Below, in pieces: positions 26,423 to 33,040 of a stretch of 42,878 nucleotides of DNA; within the stretch, counting starts at the first letter, position 1, and the number at the start of each line of letters is the position of its first letter. This DNA is from Staphylococcus simulans (GTDB taxonomy: Bacteria; Bacillota; Bacilli; Staphylococcales; Staphylococcaceae). The position numbers were made by a program, and so were the translations under genes. The stretch covers positions 1 through 42,878 of the forward strand of contig NZ_PZGG01000017.1 of the NCBI RefSeq assembly GCF_003043455.1. The letters run 5' to 3'. The notes beneath the pieces are model-generated. The model saw only the letters and a program-made list of their open reading frames with translations, was not told where the DNA came from and did not search any database.

Positions 26423-26460
26423 GCCGCCTCGAGCCTTAAATGGAGTTATCGGGGAGGTGA
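26423..26460 (+). promoter_or_regulatory. Hairpin sequestering the toxin ribosome binding site
   Basis: GCCGCCTCGA (26423-26432) can pair with TCGGGGAGGTGA (26449-26460), leaving a small bulge, and so mask GGGGAGGTG, the ribosome binding site of the peptide at 26465. A masked site is usual in full-length type I toxin mRNAs. Confidence 0.55.
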
Positions 26461-26464
26461 TAGT

Positions 26465-26572
26465 ATGGATATTACGCTAATAGAAATTCATTTGAATTTT
26501 GAAAATGTATGTTCCGTTGTTTTAGTGACTTTTTTGCTAAAAGCAGCTATCAATAAGATGGCAAAAAAATAA
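26465..26572 (+). CDS. 35-residue hydrophobic peptide, likely type I toxin
   Basis: The open frame gives MDITLIEIHLNFENV, then a hydrophobic CSVVLVTFLLKAAI segment and the basic end NKMAKK. GGGGAGGTG lies 5 bases upstream of the ATG. Size, one membrane-spanning stretch and a lysine-rich tail are typical of type I toxins of Gram-positive bacteria (TxpA, SprG or Fst-like). I do not recognise the exact family. The lysine codons AAA AAA at the end also provide the T-tract of the antisense RNA terminator. An antisense RNA gene with its own promoter overlaps the 3' end from the other strand, which is the main reason for the call. Confidence 0.6.
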   Translation: MDITLIEIHLNFENVCSVVLVTFLLKAAINKMAKK

Positions 26573-26701
26573 CTTCTGTACTTAATTGCGCTTAGTACAG
26601 AAGTTAACTAACCATTTAGGTTCGTTAGAGTTTCACAACCCTGATTGTGAGCCTTTACTCGGAACTAAGTAAGTTCCAGCTTACTTAGCTCTTTTTATTA
26701 C
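26563..26701 (-). ncRNA. Antisense antitoxin RNA, unit 1
   Basis: Transcription from the promoter at 26708-26737 would start near 26701 and end at the hairpin AACTTCTGTACT/AGTACAGAAGTT (26571-26605, perfect 12 bp), followed on the minus strand by ATTTTTTTG. The RNA of about 140 bases is complementary to the whole 3' untranslated region of the toxin mRNA and the last peptide codons. It contains an internal hairpin, CACAA (26634-26638) and TTGTG (26645-26649). The layout is that of SprF/RatA-type antitoxins. Confidence 0.6.
26665..26696 (+). terminator. Terminator of the toxin mRNA
   Basis: CTAAGTAAG (26665-26673) and CTTACTTAG (26680-26688) with loop TTCCAG, then CTCTTTTT. An alternative hairpin GGAAC/GTTCC (26661-26677) competes with it. 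Confidence 0.75.
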
Positions 26702-26707
26702 ATTTTT

Positions 26708-26737
26708 ATCATATCAATATTGTACAAGATAAGTCAA
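26708..26737 (-). promoter_or_regulatory. Promoter of antitoxin RNA, unit 1
   Basis: On the minus strand TTGACT (26737-26732), 18 bases, TATGAT (26713-26708). This is stronger than the toxin promoter, as expected for an antitoxin RNA. Confidence 0.7.
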
Positions 26738-26832
26738 ATGAAAATATATACACGGTACCCTAATATGATTGAGTCTCTAGTAGAGTGCATTATAAAAGTC
26801 TAATAGTTGCTGTCTAAATTGGATCAATTAAA

Positions 26833-26870
26833 AACCACCTCGAACCTTTAATAAAGCAATCGAGGTGGTT
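26833..26870 (+). terminator. Strong hairpin at the 5' end of unit 2
   Basis: AACCACCTCGA (26833-26843) pairs perfectly with TCGAGGTGGTT (26860-26870), followed by TTATC. It is homologous to the ribosome-binding-site hairpin of unit 1, but changes have made it perfect and removed the start codon after it. It may now act as a weak terminator. Confidence 0.5.
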
Positions 26871-26906
26871 TTATCTAACTTGTTTTAATAATAATTAAAA
26901 GCGGAC

Positions 26907-26968
26907 GTTCCATTGTTACAGTCACGTACGCACTAAAAAGCAGCTATCAATAAGATAACAAAAAATAA
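26907..26968 (+). pseudogene. Remnant of the toxin peptide gene, unit 2
   Basis: Starting at GTTCC this stretch is homologous to the second half of the peptide gene at 26465 (AAGCAGCTATCAATAAGAT is shared). The reading frame meets a stop (CAC TAA) and there is no ATG or ribosome binding site upstream. The end still has the A-run that serves as T-tract for the antisense RNA. Confidence 0.65.
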
Positions 26969-27097
26969 CTTTTGTACTAACCACGATTAAGTACAGAAGT
27001 TAACTAACCATTTAGGTTCGTTAGAGTTTCACAAGATCCATTGTGAGCCTTTACTCGGAGCTAAGTAAGTGACAGCTTACTTAGCTCTTTATATCGC
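26960..27097 (-). ncRNA. Antisense antitoxin RNA, unit 2 (apparently orphan)
   Basis: Same layout as the unit 1 RNA: promoter at 27104-27133, expected start near 27097, internal hairpin CACAA (27030-27034) and TTGTG (27041-27045), and a terminator hairpin at 26967-27001 (12 bp, one mismatch) followed by ATTTTTTG. All elements of the RNA gene are kept, though the cognate peptide is broken. Loops differ from unit 1. Confidence 0.55.
27058..27091 (+). terminator. Plus-strand terminator, unit 2
   Basis: GAGCTAAGTAAG (27058-27069) and CTTACTTAGCTC (27076-27087) form a perfect 12-bp stem with loop TGACAG, followed by TTTAT. Confidence 0.6.
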
Positions 27098-27103
27098 ATT
27101 TAT

Positions 27104-27133
27104 ATAATATAACAATATTACAATACAAGTCAA
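27104..27133 (-). promoter_or_regulatory. Promoter of antitoxin RNA, unit 2
   Basis: On the minus strand TTGACT (27133-27128), 18 bases, TATTAT (27109-27104). Same hexamers and spacing as in unit 1, while the spacer itself differs. Confidence 0.65.
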
Positions 27134-27326
27134 TTAAAATATAAAATAATTTTTACATATCAATATAGGAGCGGCTTGAACATATGGTTAAAATAGCTTC
27201 GAAGTGGTAAAACTCAATGCGTTAAGTTTCTTTATTGAATCTTAAGTTGATAAAATTGAGACGTAACATTTTTGGAATACTGAATAATTTTTTGTTTGTG
27301 AAGGTAAGAGAGATGGAGGAATGGAA

Positions 27327-28598
27327 ATGAGCAAAAAATTTATTAACGCATCAATTTATAAACATGGCGATGCATCTGAAATCTTAGTAGAGAACGGCAA
27401 GTTTGCGGCGTTCGGTAATGATTTAGGTGACGCTGATGAAGTCATCGATTTACAAGGACGTTTAGTGCTGCCACCTTATGTAGATTCACACTTGCATTTA
27501 GATTACTACTTTACAGGACAAGATCCTAAAATCAAAAACGAATCAGGTACGCTATTTGAAGCGATTGATTTATGGAATGATTATAAAAAAGGTACGACAA
27601 AAGAAGAAATGAAAGAACGTATGCGTAAAGCAGTCAATGATGTCGCAAGCTATGGAACACAATATATCCGTGCGCAAACAGACTGTACAGACCCTAATTT
27701 AACAGGGATTAAAGCGGCAATCGAAGTCAGAGATGAATTGAAAGATAATATCACGATTCAAGTAGTCGCATTCCCACAAAACGGTATGTATTCATTCGAA
27801 GAAAACGGTAAAACAGGCCGTGACTTAGTAGAAGAAGCATTGAAACTAGGTGCTGACTGTGTCGGAGGTATTCCGCATAACGAATGGAGTCCTGAAGATG
27901 GTGCAGAATCAGTGAAAGAAATCGTACGTCTCGCAATCAAATATGACAAATTGATTGATGTACACTGTGATGAAACAGATGACGCAGAAGCACGTTACCT
28001 CGAACAATTGAACGCAGAAGCAATGAAACAAGGCTATGGTCCTTATACGACAGCTTCTCACACTTGTTCATTCGGTTCAGCGGATGATGCGTATGCATTC
28101 CGTATGATGGGCTTATTCCGTCAATCTGGCTTGAACTTTGTTTCATGCCCGACAGAGAACTTGTTCCTGCAAGGACGTCAAGATACGTATCCTAAACGCC
28201 GTGGTTTAACACGCGTAAAAGAATTTGTAGATAACGATATCAATGTCGCATTTGGTCAAGACTCTATCGTAGACCTATGGTATCCAGCAGGTTCAGGTAA
28301 CTTGATGAATATCTTAGATAATGGTCTGCATGCGACTCAATTAATGCGTGAACAAGACTTCCCACGCAACTTTGATTTAATCACTTACAACGGTGCACAA
28401 TTAATGCGTATTGAAGATGAATATGGTTTAGATGAAGGCAAACCTGCTAACTTTATTGTAGTAGATGCGCCAACAGTATTTGAAGCACAAAGACGTCGCT
28501 CAGACTGCCTAGCGTCTGTACGTCATGGTGAATACTTGTTCAAGAAAGCACTACCTAAATATGAAACAGAACTAGATGTCACACGTAAAACAAAATAA
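27327..28598 (+). CDS. codA: Cytosine deaminase (CodA-like)
   Basis: A 423-residue amidohydrolase. ATG 27327 is chosen because GGAGGA (27315-27320) lies 6 bases upstream; ATG 27321 abuts the site. Metal and catalytic residues follow E. coli CodA: DSHLHLD (HxH), FPQNG, DVHCDETDD (His and the catalytic Glu), ASHTCS (His) and FGQDSIVDLWYP (Asp). QGRQDTYPKRRGLTRVKEF is the shared substrate-loop region. The enzyme would turn cytosine into uracil and ammonia in the cytoplasm. No cytosine permease gene lies beside it. Other CodA-like substrates such as isoguanine are possible. Confidence 0.85.
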   Translation: MSKKFINASIYKHGDASEILVENGKFAAFGNDLGDADEVIDLQGRLVLPPYVDSHLHLDYYFTGQDPKIKNESGTLFEAIDLWNDYKKGTTKEEMKERMRKAVNDVASYGTQYIRAQTDCTDPNLTGIKAAIEVRDELKDNITIQVVAFPQNGMYSFEENGKTGRDLVEEALKLGADCVGGIPHNEWSPEDGAESVKEIVRLAIKYDKLIDVHCDETDDAEARYLEQLNAEAMKQGYGPYTTASHTCSFGSADDAYAFRMMGLFRQSGLNFVSCPTENLFLQGRQDTYPKRRGLTRVKEFVDNDINVAFGQDSIVDLWYPAGSGNLMNILDNGLHATQLMREQDFPRNFDLITYNGAQLMRIEDEYGLDEGKPANFIVVDAPTVFEAQRRRSDCLASVRHGEYLFKKALPKYETELDVTRKTK

Positions 28599-28612
28599 AA
28601 ATATGATTCGAA

Positions 28613-28647
28613 AAAATGAGCGGAACCTGTGAGATTCCGCTCATTTT
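28613..28647. terminator. Bidirectional terminator
   Basis: AAAATGAGCGGAA (28613-28625) and TTCCGCTCATTTT (28635-28647) form a perfect 13-bp stem between codA and the convergent carboxypeptidase gene. Confidence 0.85.
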
Positions 28648-28662
28648 ATATATATAGAATGA

Positions 28663-29901
28663 TTATCTACGTCGTTTCACAATAATATAGATGATCGCAG
28701 TCAGTAATATGACACCGCCAATCATGACAAGCGCACCTAAAATCAAAGTACCCCAGTGTGTCACCGGTTCAACTTCAACAGAAGGTGCATGATAACCTTT
28801 AAGGAATTTTCTAGGATAGTCTACTTTTAATTGTTCATCTTCAATAATTTTCAAGTCATATTTAGCTTTATCTTTAGGCACCAGATCATATAAGTCTTTT
28901 TTAACTTCATACGTTTTACCATCAATCTCATGTTCGCCTTTAGAGATGACTTTACGGTATTCATAGTTTTTGAAAGCTTCCTCCGTTAAAGCATTCGCAA
29001 GTTTTTGTCGTGCATGTTTCGCAGCTTCATTAGGGTAAGGTTGTACATTCATAACGACTGTATTGATACGTAAATCTTTTTGTTTAGCCGTTAACACTAA
29101 GTTGTAGCCATTTTCACTCGTACCTGTTTTTAGACCGTCAGCGTTTACAACTTTTAACGCATCTGGACCATGCGGTAATGATAAGTTTGTATTTTTTAGT
29201 GTTTGTCCATACTGTTTGTCAGTTTCTAACTTTGAGTAATTGAGCACCTCAGGATACTGTTTCAAGAGTGATTGAGACAGTATTGCCATGTCTTGTGCTG
29301 TACTTTGGGAGGTTGTTTCGTTCTTATAAGCCTTTGGGATAAATTGATGAATCAATTGGTTATTCGCACCACTCGGATTAGTAAAATGTGTGTGATGCAT
29401 CCTTAATTGTTTCGCTTTGTGGTTCATGCGATCTGTGAATTTAGACACATCGCCATCCACATGGTGTGCAAGTACTAATGTCGCAGCGTTACTAGACTCT
29501 AACATGGCTTGTTTCAACAATTGGTCTACAGTATAGGTTTGTTTATTTTTTAATGGAAATGTCGTCAAATTCGGAAGTTGAGACATTTGTTCGTAAGTCG
29601 GTGTGATTTTAACTTTATCTGAAAGGTGAATGTCACCTTGTTTGATATCTTCTAATATTAAGTATACGGTCATCAACTTTGCGGTAGAAGCAGGGTCGAT
29701 GGTACGTGTACCATGGTAATCATACAATATCTGTCCTTGTTCGGTTGTCACATAGGCACTTTTAGGATCAAACTGTTTTTGAATCGTTTGATGGTTTTCT
29801 TTCGCAACGTCTATTGGCGTCTGTTCAGCGTGAGCGGTAGGTGCAATCAGTATATTCATTAAAAACATAACTGACACAATGATGCTTATAACTCTTTTCA
29901 C
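28663..29901 (-). CDS. pbp4: PBP4-like D-alanyl-D-alanine carboxypeptidase
   Basis: A 412-residue S11-family penicillin-binding protein. GTG 29901 is chosen because AAGGATGG precedes it and the signal peptide (VKRVISIIVSVMFLMN..., cleavage after AHA) then starts normally. The three active-site motifs are in ordinary order: S-T-A-K in DPASTAKLM (about residue 68), S-S-N in LESSNAATL (about 136), and KTG in GLKTGTSENG (about 257). A C-terminal domain with VKKDLYDLVPKDKAKYD and a final membrane anchor plus KRRR match S. aureus PBP4, which trims and cross-links peptidoglycan. In S. aureus pbp4 is divergent from abcA; here it is not, so this may be a paralogue. Confidence 0.85.
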   Translation of the reverse strand: MKRVISIIVSVMFLMNILIAPTAHAEQTPIDVAKENHQTIQKQFDPKSAYVTTEQGQILYDYHGTRTIDPASTAKLMTVYLILEDIKQGDIHLSDKVKITPTYEQMSQLPNLTTFPLKNKQTYTVDQLLKQAMLESSNAATLVLAHHVDGDVSKFTDRMNHKAKQLRMHHTHFTNPSGANNQLIHQFIPKAYKNETTSQSTAQDMAILSQSLLKQYPEVLNYSKLETDKQYGQTLKNTNLSLPHGPDALKVVNADGLKTGTSENGYNLVLTAKQKDLRINTVVMNVQPYPNEAAKHARQKLANALTEEAFKNYEYRKVISKGEHEIDGKTYEVKKDLYDLVPKDKAKYDLKIIEDEQLKVDYPRKFLKGYHAPSVEVEPVTHWGTLILGALVMIGGVILLTAIIYIIVKRRR

Positions 29902-30010
29902 AATGTATGGCCATCCTTTTATAAGATAATATACCCTTACGTTACTATAAGAGAATACTGTATTCAACTCTATTTAAATAAGATTTATTAATAAAGCGTA
30001 AACTTAATAA

Positions 30011-30055
30011 AACTACACTTCTAACTCTTTTACAAACGAGTCTAGAAGTGTAGTT
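30011..30055 (-). terminator. Terminator of the yjdI-like gene
   Basis: AACTACACTTCTA (30011-30023) and TAGAAGTGTAGTT (30043-30055) form a perfect 13-bp stem; TTTATTAAG follows on the minus strand. Confidence 0.75.
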
Positions 30056-30065
30056 AAAATGTCGA

Positions 30066-30446
30066 TTAGTTTAAAGTATAGAATGGATTATCTGAAACAT
30101 TCGGACCGCCTTTTAAAATTGCGCGGTTTAATTTAACGACTTCACCATTATGGTTTAACGTAAATTCACCTTTAATAATAATTTGGTTATCTTTGCCGAT
30201 TGAAATTTCAGTGTGCTCGTGATGTTCATTTGGTTTACCGTCTTTGCGATGATATTCTAACGCACCACTTGGACAACGTTCTACAACTTCTGCGATTTGA
30301 TCAGCAGTCGCATTCGCAGGGTCTATCCAAGGACGCTTCTTTGTATCAAAAACTTGTGGTAATCCTTTCACACATTCAGCTGCATGGATACAACGCGCAG
30401 GTTCAAAAGAGACATCAATTGTTTCACTTGTATAAATCTTTCTCAT
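30066..30446 (-). CDS. YjdI-like single-cluster [4Fe-4S]-binding protein
   Basis: A 126-residue protein. ATG 30446 follows AAGGAGTG; an upstream in-frame ATG has no site. The N-terminal ferredoxin-like part has C19, C25 and C58 (RCIHAAECVKG and VERCPSGALEY), the pattern of Fer4_19/YjdI proteins that hold one iron-sulfur cluster. The C-terminal half (EISIGKDNQIIIKGEFTL, ILKGGPNVSDNPFY) is a small beta-domain typical of the same family. In E. coli yjdI neighbours yjdJ; here the yjdJ-like gene is divergent at 30633, with a Fur-like box between. Function is unknown, probably electron transfer. Confidence 0.82.
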   Translation of the reverse strand: MRKIYTSETIDVSFEPARCIHAAECVKGLPQVFDTKKRPWIDPANATADQIAEVVERCPSGALEYHRKDGKPNEHHEHTEISIGKDNQIIIKGEFTLNHNGEVVKLNRAILKGGPNVSDNPFYTLN

Positions 30447-30502
30447 ATTATCACTCCTTATATTGTGCCAAATACTTATTTTCAATATAGCACATAAATA
30501 AG

Positions 30503-30549
30503 TTGTTTAAAATTAATATTACTTGTTATACTATTGATAATCATAATCA
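30503..30549 (+). promoter_or_regulatory. Promoter with Fur-like box between yjdI- and yjdJ-like genes
   Basis: TTGTTT (30503-30508) and TATACT (30527-30532) are 18 bases apart and read towards the acetyltransferase gene. TGATAATCATAATCA at 30535-30549 differs from the 7-1-7 Fur box TGATAATNATTATCA at one position and sits over the expected start site. Iron control is inference; PerR or Zur boxes are similar. Confidence 0.55.
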
Positions 30550-30632
30550 GTATTGCGTTATAAGTTAATATTCTTGCTTTTAAGAGGTGCACAAGGTAAT
30601 ATCAAATTAATAAAAAGAGGGAAGTGATTTCA

Positions 30633-30911
30633 ATGACAGAAGTAAAACACGGACACAATAAATTTTATGTAGGCCAAGATGAAAATAACTATCAAGCACA
30701 AATGACATATGTCCCAACAGGACCAGACTTATTTATTATTGACCATACAGAAGTATCAGAAGCATTGCGTGGTCAACGCGTAGGGTACGCAATGGTAGAA
30801 GCAGCAGTCAATTATGCAAGAGAAAATAATATGAAAATCGTTCCGTTATGTCCCTTTGCGAAAAGTGTCTTTGATAAAAAACCAGAATATGCGGACGTAT
30901 TAAAGAGCTAA
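30633..30911 (+). CDS. YjdJ-like GNAT-fold N-acetyltransferase
   Basis: A 92-residue minimal GNAT protein. ATG 30633 is preferred because AGAGGGAAG is 8 to 9 bases upstream; GTG 30624 is too near. The acetyl-CoA loop is in HTEVSEALRGQRVGYAMVEA (RGQRVG), and the end, IVPLCPFAKSVFDKKPEY, is the usual sequence of this short family (GNAT, YjdJ/NATD1-like). Substrate unknown. It is divergent from the iron-sulfur protein gene and ends in a terminator at 30944. Confidence 0.85.
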   Translation: MTEVKHGHNKFYVGQDENNYQAQMTYVPTGPDLFIIDHTEVSEALRGQRVGYAMVEAAVNYARENNMKIVPLCPFAKSVFDKKPEYADVLKS

Positions 30912-30943
30912 TACATTCTATACACACGACTTATGATAACAAG

Positions 30944-30970
30944 CAGGCTTCTTTAGAGAGGTCTGTTTTT
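30944..30970 (+). terminator. Terminator of the yjdJ-like gene
   Basis: CAGGCTTCT (30944-30952) pairs with the stretch 30957-30965 (AGAGGTCTG) through nine pairs, two of them wobble, with a 4-base loop and then TTTTTT. Confidence 0.75.
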
Positions 30971-30996
30971 TGTCTTAATTATTGAATATAAAGAAA

Positions 30997-31010
30997 TGAA
31001 AGCGTCGACA
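30997..31010 (+). promoter_or_regulatory. Near-consensus cre box
   Basis: TGAAAGCGTCGACA matches TGWNANCGNTNWCA except for C in place of T at one position. It lies 77 bases before the TIM-barrel isomerase gene, so sugar-dependent control of that gene is plausible. Confidence 0.4.
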
Positions 31011-31086
31011 TTTTGAGTAAACCAGTTTATGATATGAATGAGAATGGTAAATGGTTTACTTAATTTATGTAAAGGACTGAACAACA

Positions 31087-31836
31087 ATGAACAACAACTT
31101 AGTATTTAATACCTTAGTATTTCAAGCAAAAATTAACAGTGGTTTGAAACAAGTTGAACTTTTTGATGATATTTTATCTTTAGGTTTCAAAAACATTGAA
31201 CCTAGAAGAGAGTACTTCGTGGATATCGACAAAGAAATTCCAGAGATGCGCAAAGCAGCAGAAAGTAAAAACATTAAGTTATTTTATAGTGTGCCTGATT
31301 ATATATTCTTAGATGACGGTGAATTAAACCCTAAAATTTTTGAATATTTTGAAGAAGCTAAGCGTCTTAATGTGGTTAATGTAAAGATGTCGATTGGAAA
31401 TTATCGACATTTTAGTCAATTAAAACAACTGAACTTTATTAATGATCAACCATTTAACTTTACGGTTGAAAATGATCAAACACAACAGTCAGGAACGATT
31501 AATAAGATTAATCAATTTTTACAAGATGCTAAACAAGCTAAATTAAATATAGGTTATACATTTGATTTGGGTAATTTCCGATATGTTCAAGAAAGTGAAG
31601 TTGATGCGGCTGAAACACTAGGATCATATGTTACTTATATTCACTTGAAAAACCTAGCGGAACAAGATGGTAACTTTATCGTTACATCCTTAGATAAAGG
31701 TATTATTGATTGGAGATCAGTAGTTGAAAAATTACCAACAGGGCTACCAATAGGTCTTGAATATCCTTCAAGTGACGTTGATGAAGTATTAAGAGATAAG
31801 CAGTCAATTGAAGTATTAGAAAATGAAAGAAAGTAG
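31087..31836 (+). CDS. Sugar phosphate isomerase/epimerase family TIM-barrel protein
   Basis: A 249-residue protein of the xylose isomerase-like/AP endonuclease 2 superfamily. Expected metal-ligand positions are visible: E in KNIEPRRE, E in FTVENDQT, D in YTFDLGNF, H in YIHLKNL, and E in IGLEYPSS. AAAGGA is 10 bases upstream of ATG 31087. Family members isomerise or epimerise sugars, inosose or hydroxypyruvate, and nothing here fixes the substrate. It is a single gene with a near-consensus cre box upstream and a strong terminator downstream. Confidence 0.8.
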   Translation: MNNNLVFNTLVFQAKINSGLKQVELFDDILSLGFKNIEPRREYFVDIDKEIPEMRKAAESKNIKLFYSVPDYIFLDDGELNPKIFEYFEEAKRLNVVNVKMSIGNYRHFSQLKQLNFINDQPFNFTVENDQTQQSGTINKINQFLQDAKQAKLNIGYTFDLGNFRYVQESEVDAAETLGSYVTYIHLKNLAEQDGNFIVTSLDKGIIDWRSVVEKLPTGLPIGLEYPSSDVDEVLRDKQSIEVLENERK

Positions 31837-31931
31837 CGATAGTTGCTGAAAAGTTTGCTTATACAGAGTGAGCTCAACACAACTTCATCTGCTTCACACA
31901 AAACACCATTGAGGTTTTAAAAGATAAATAA

Positions 31932-31974
31932 AAGCTGAGACAAAGTATTCTTTAATACATGTCTCAGCTTTTTA
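31932..31974. terminator. Terminator between convergent genes
   Basis: AAGCTGAGACA (31932-31942) and TGTCTCAGCTT (31960-31970) pair perfectly; an inner GTATT/AATAC pair extends the hairpin. TTTTT follows on the plus strand. Confidence 0.85.
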
Positions 31975-31981
31975 TTATCTA

Positions 31982-32590
31982 TTATAGTTTTTCGATATGG
32001 CCTTGAATAACACTCGCATGGCCTGTGTGTGCAGTGCCTTCTTTACGTTCAATATCTCGTTTTTCTAAACTATGGATTTTAACAGGAAGGTCTTCAAGGT
32101 AACCTTTGATTTCATCTATTTCATAAAGCATGGCTTTGTTTGGCGGGCCACCCGTTTTATTTTCAAGCTGTTCTGTTGAATAAAGTTCAAAGTAACTATG
32201 ACCTTCTGATTTTAAAGGTTTGATCAAGTTATTAAACATACCACGTTTACCTTCTGGTGGAACGTGTCCGAAGATGTTCACACTGTAATCATAGGCATTT
32301 TCTTCTGTTAAATCAGCCGCTGTGATATCACCATAGTTCGCATCGACTGTGACATCTGCTTCTTCCGCAAGTTTCAATTCTTTCTCGATGCCTACTTTAG
32401 ATAAATCATACGTTGTGACATCATAACCTAATGTTGCAAGATAAACCGCATTACGTCCTTCACCTTCAGCTAACATCAACACTTTCTTTGGTGTGTCTAC
32501 TTTTTCTGAAAAGACGCTTTTAACATATTGATTCGCTTCTTTACCATAAATATATGTGTCGGAATCAAATTTTTCATCCCAATGATTCAT
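31982..32590 (-). CDS. Class I SAM-dependent methyltransferase (TehB-like group)
   Basis: A 202-residue protein. ATG 32590 follows AGAGGAGG; upstream codons of the frame have no site. SAM-binding motif I is VLMLAEGEGRNAVYLATLG, with acidic D in VTTYDLSKVG at the end of strand 2, and NYGDITAADL is the later motif. The N-terminal NHWDEKFDSDTYIYGKEAN is typical of the small tellurite/thiopurine-type methyltransferases found in firmicutes. The usual loop around IFGHVPPEGK follows. Substrate unknown. It is monocistronic and converges on the TIM-barrel gene. Confidence 0.82.
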   Translation of the reverse strand: MNHWDEKFDSDTYIYGKEANQYVKSVFSEKVDTPKKVLMLAEGEGRNAVYLATLGYDVTTYDLSKVGIEKELKLAEEADVTVDANYGDITAADLTEENAYDYSVNIFGHVPPEGKRGMFNNLIKPLKSEGHSYFELYSTEQLENKTGGPPNKAMLYEIDEIKGYLEDLPVKIHSLEKRDIERKEGTAHTGHASVIQGHIEKL

Positions 32591-32830
32591 GGTGATGCCT
32601 CCTCTCTTTAACCTCAGTACTAGTCTAAAAAGATTAGAAGACTTAGGCAATCAAAACGAATTGATTGTTTGTTTAATCTTGTCCCTTATAAAGTTCATAA
32701 GAAGTTAAAGTTGTAATCTGTGTTTTTTACTACCGAAATGGTTTAAAGTAACTTTTTTAGTTGTTTTTAATTATATTTTTTCATATAAAAAATGATAATG
32801 TGAAAAATATCGTGTTTTTTTAATGTATCA

Positions 32831-32839
32831 TGTTATAAT
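32831..32839 (+). promoter_or_regulatory. Extended -10 promoter of the small-peptide/TagF-like unit
   Basis: TGTTATAAT is an extended -10 element 25 bases upstream of the 51-residue gene. No clear -35 is seen. Confidence 0.55.
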
Positions 32840-32863
32840 TTATGGGAAATAGAGGTGAAGGAT

Positions 32864-33019
32864 ATGAGGAAAAACATCCTGTGGTTATTTCCTGTAGTGA
32901 TACTAGGGTGGTTATGGAAGCGTCTCTTAAAACAACGCCATCAAGCATTTTCAGAAGTGGATATTGAAACACCTGAAGATGTTAATGAGATGCAAGGGAT
33001 GAATGATGAAGAAAATTAG
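32864..33019 (+). CDS. 51-residue single-TM small protein
   Basis: The frame starts at ATG 32864 behind AGAGGTGAAGG and encodes MRKNILWLFPVVILGWLWKR, then a charged tail (KQRHQAFSEVDIETPEDVN... ending in NDEEN). It has one hydrophobic segment near the N-terminus with basic residues on both sides and an acidic cytosolic or external tail. I do not recognise a family. The next gene, a glycerophosphotransferase of the TagF type, begins 21 bases after its stop, so the two are probably co-transcribed. It could be a membrane partner of that enzyme (inference). Confidence 0.7.
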   Translation: MRKNILWLFPVVILGWLWKRLLKQRHQAFSEVDIETPEDVNEMQGMNDEEN

Positions 33020-33040
33020 TTGAAAGGAGTCATCTAAATA

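Larger units (their letters stand above)
26423..27133. repeat. Tandem duplication of a toxin-antitoxin-like unit
   Basis: The segment 26423-26737 is repeated at about 26833-27133. The 3' part is best kept, including an identical run of over 40 bases (starting near 26595 and 26991) from the antitoxin hairpin to the CACAA stem. The 5' part, with ribosome binding site and peptide start, is diverged. The whole 26312-27326 stretch has no conventional gene. Confidence 0.8.
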
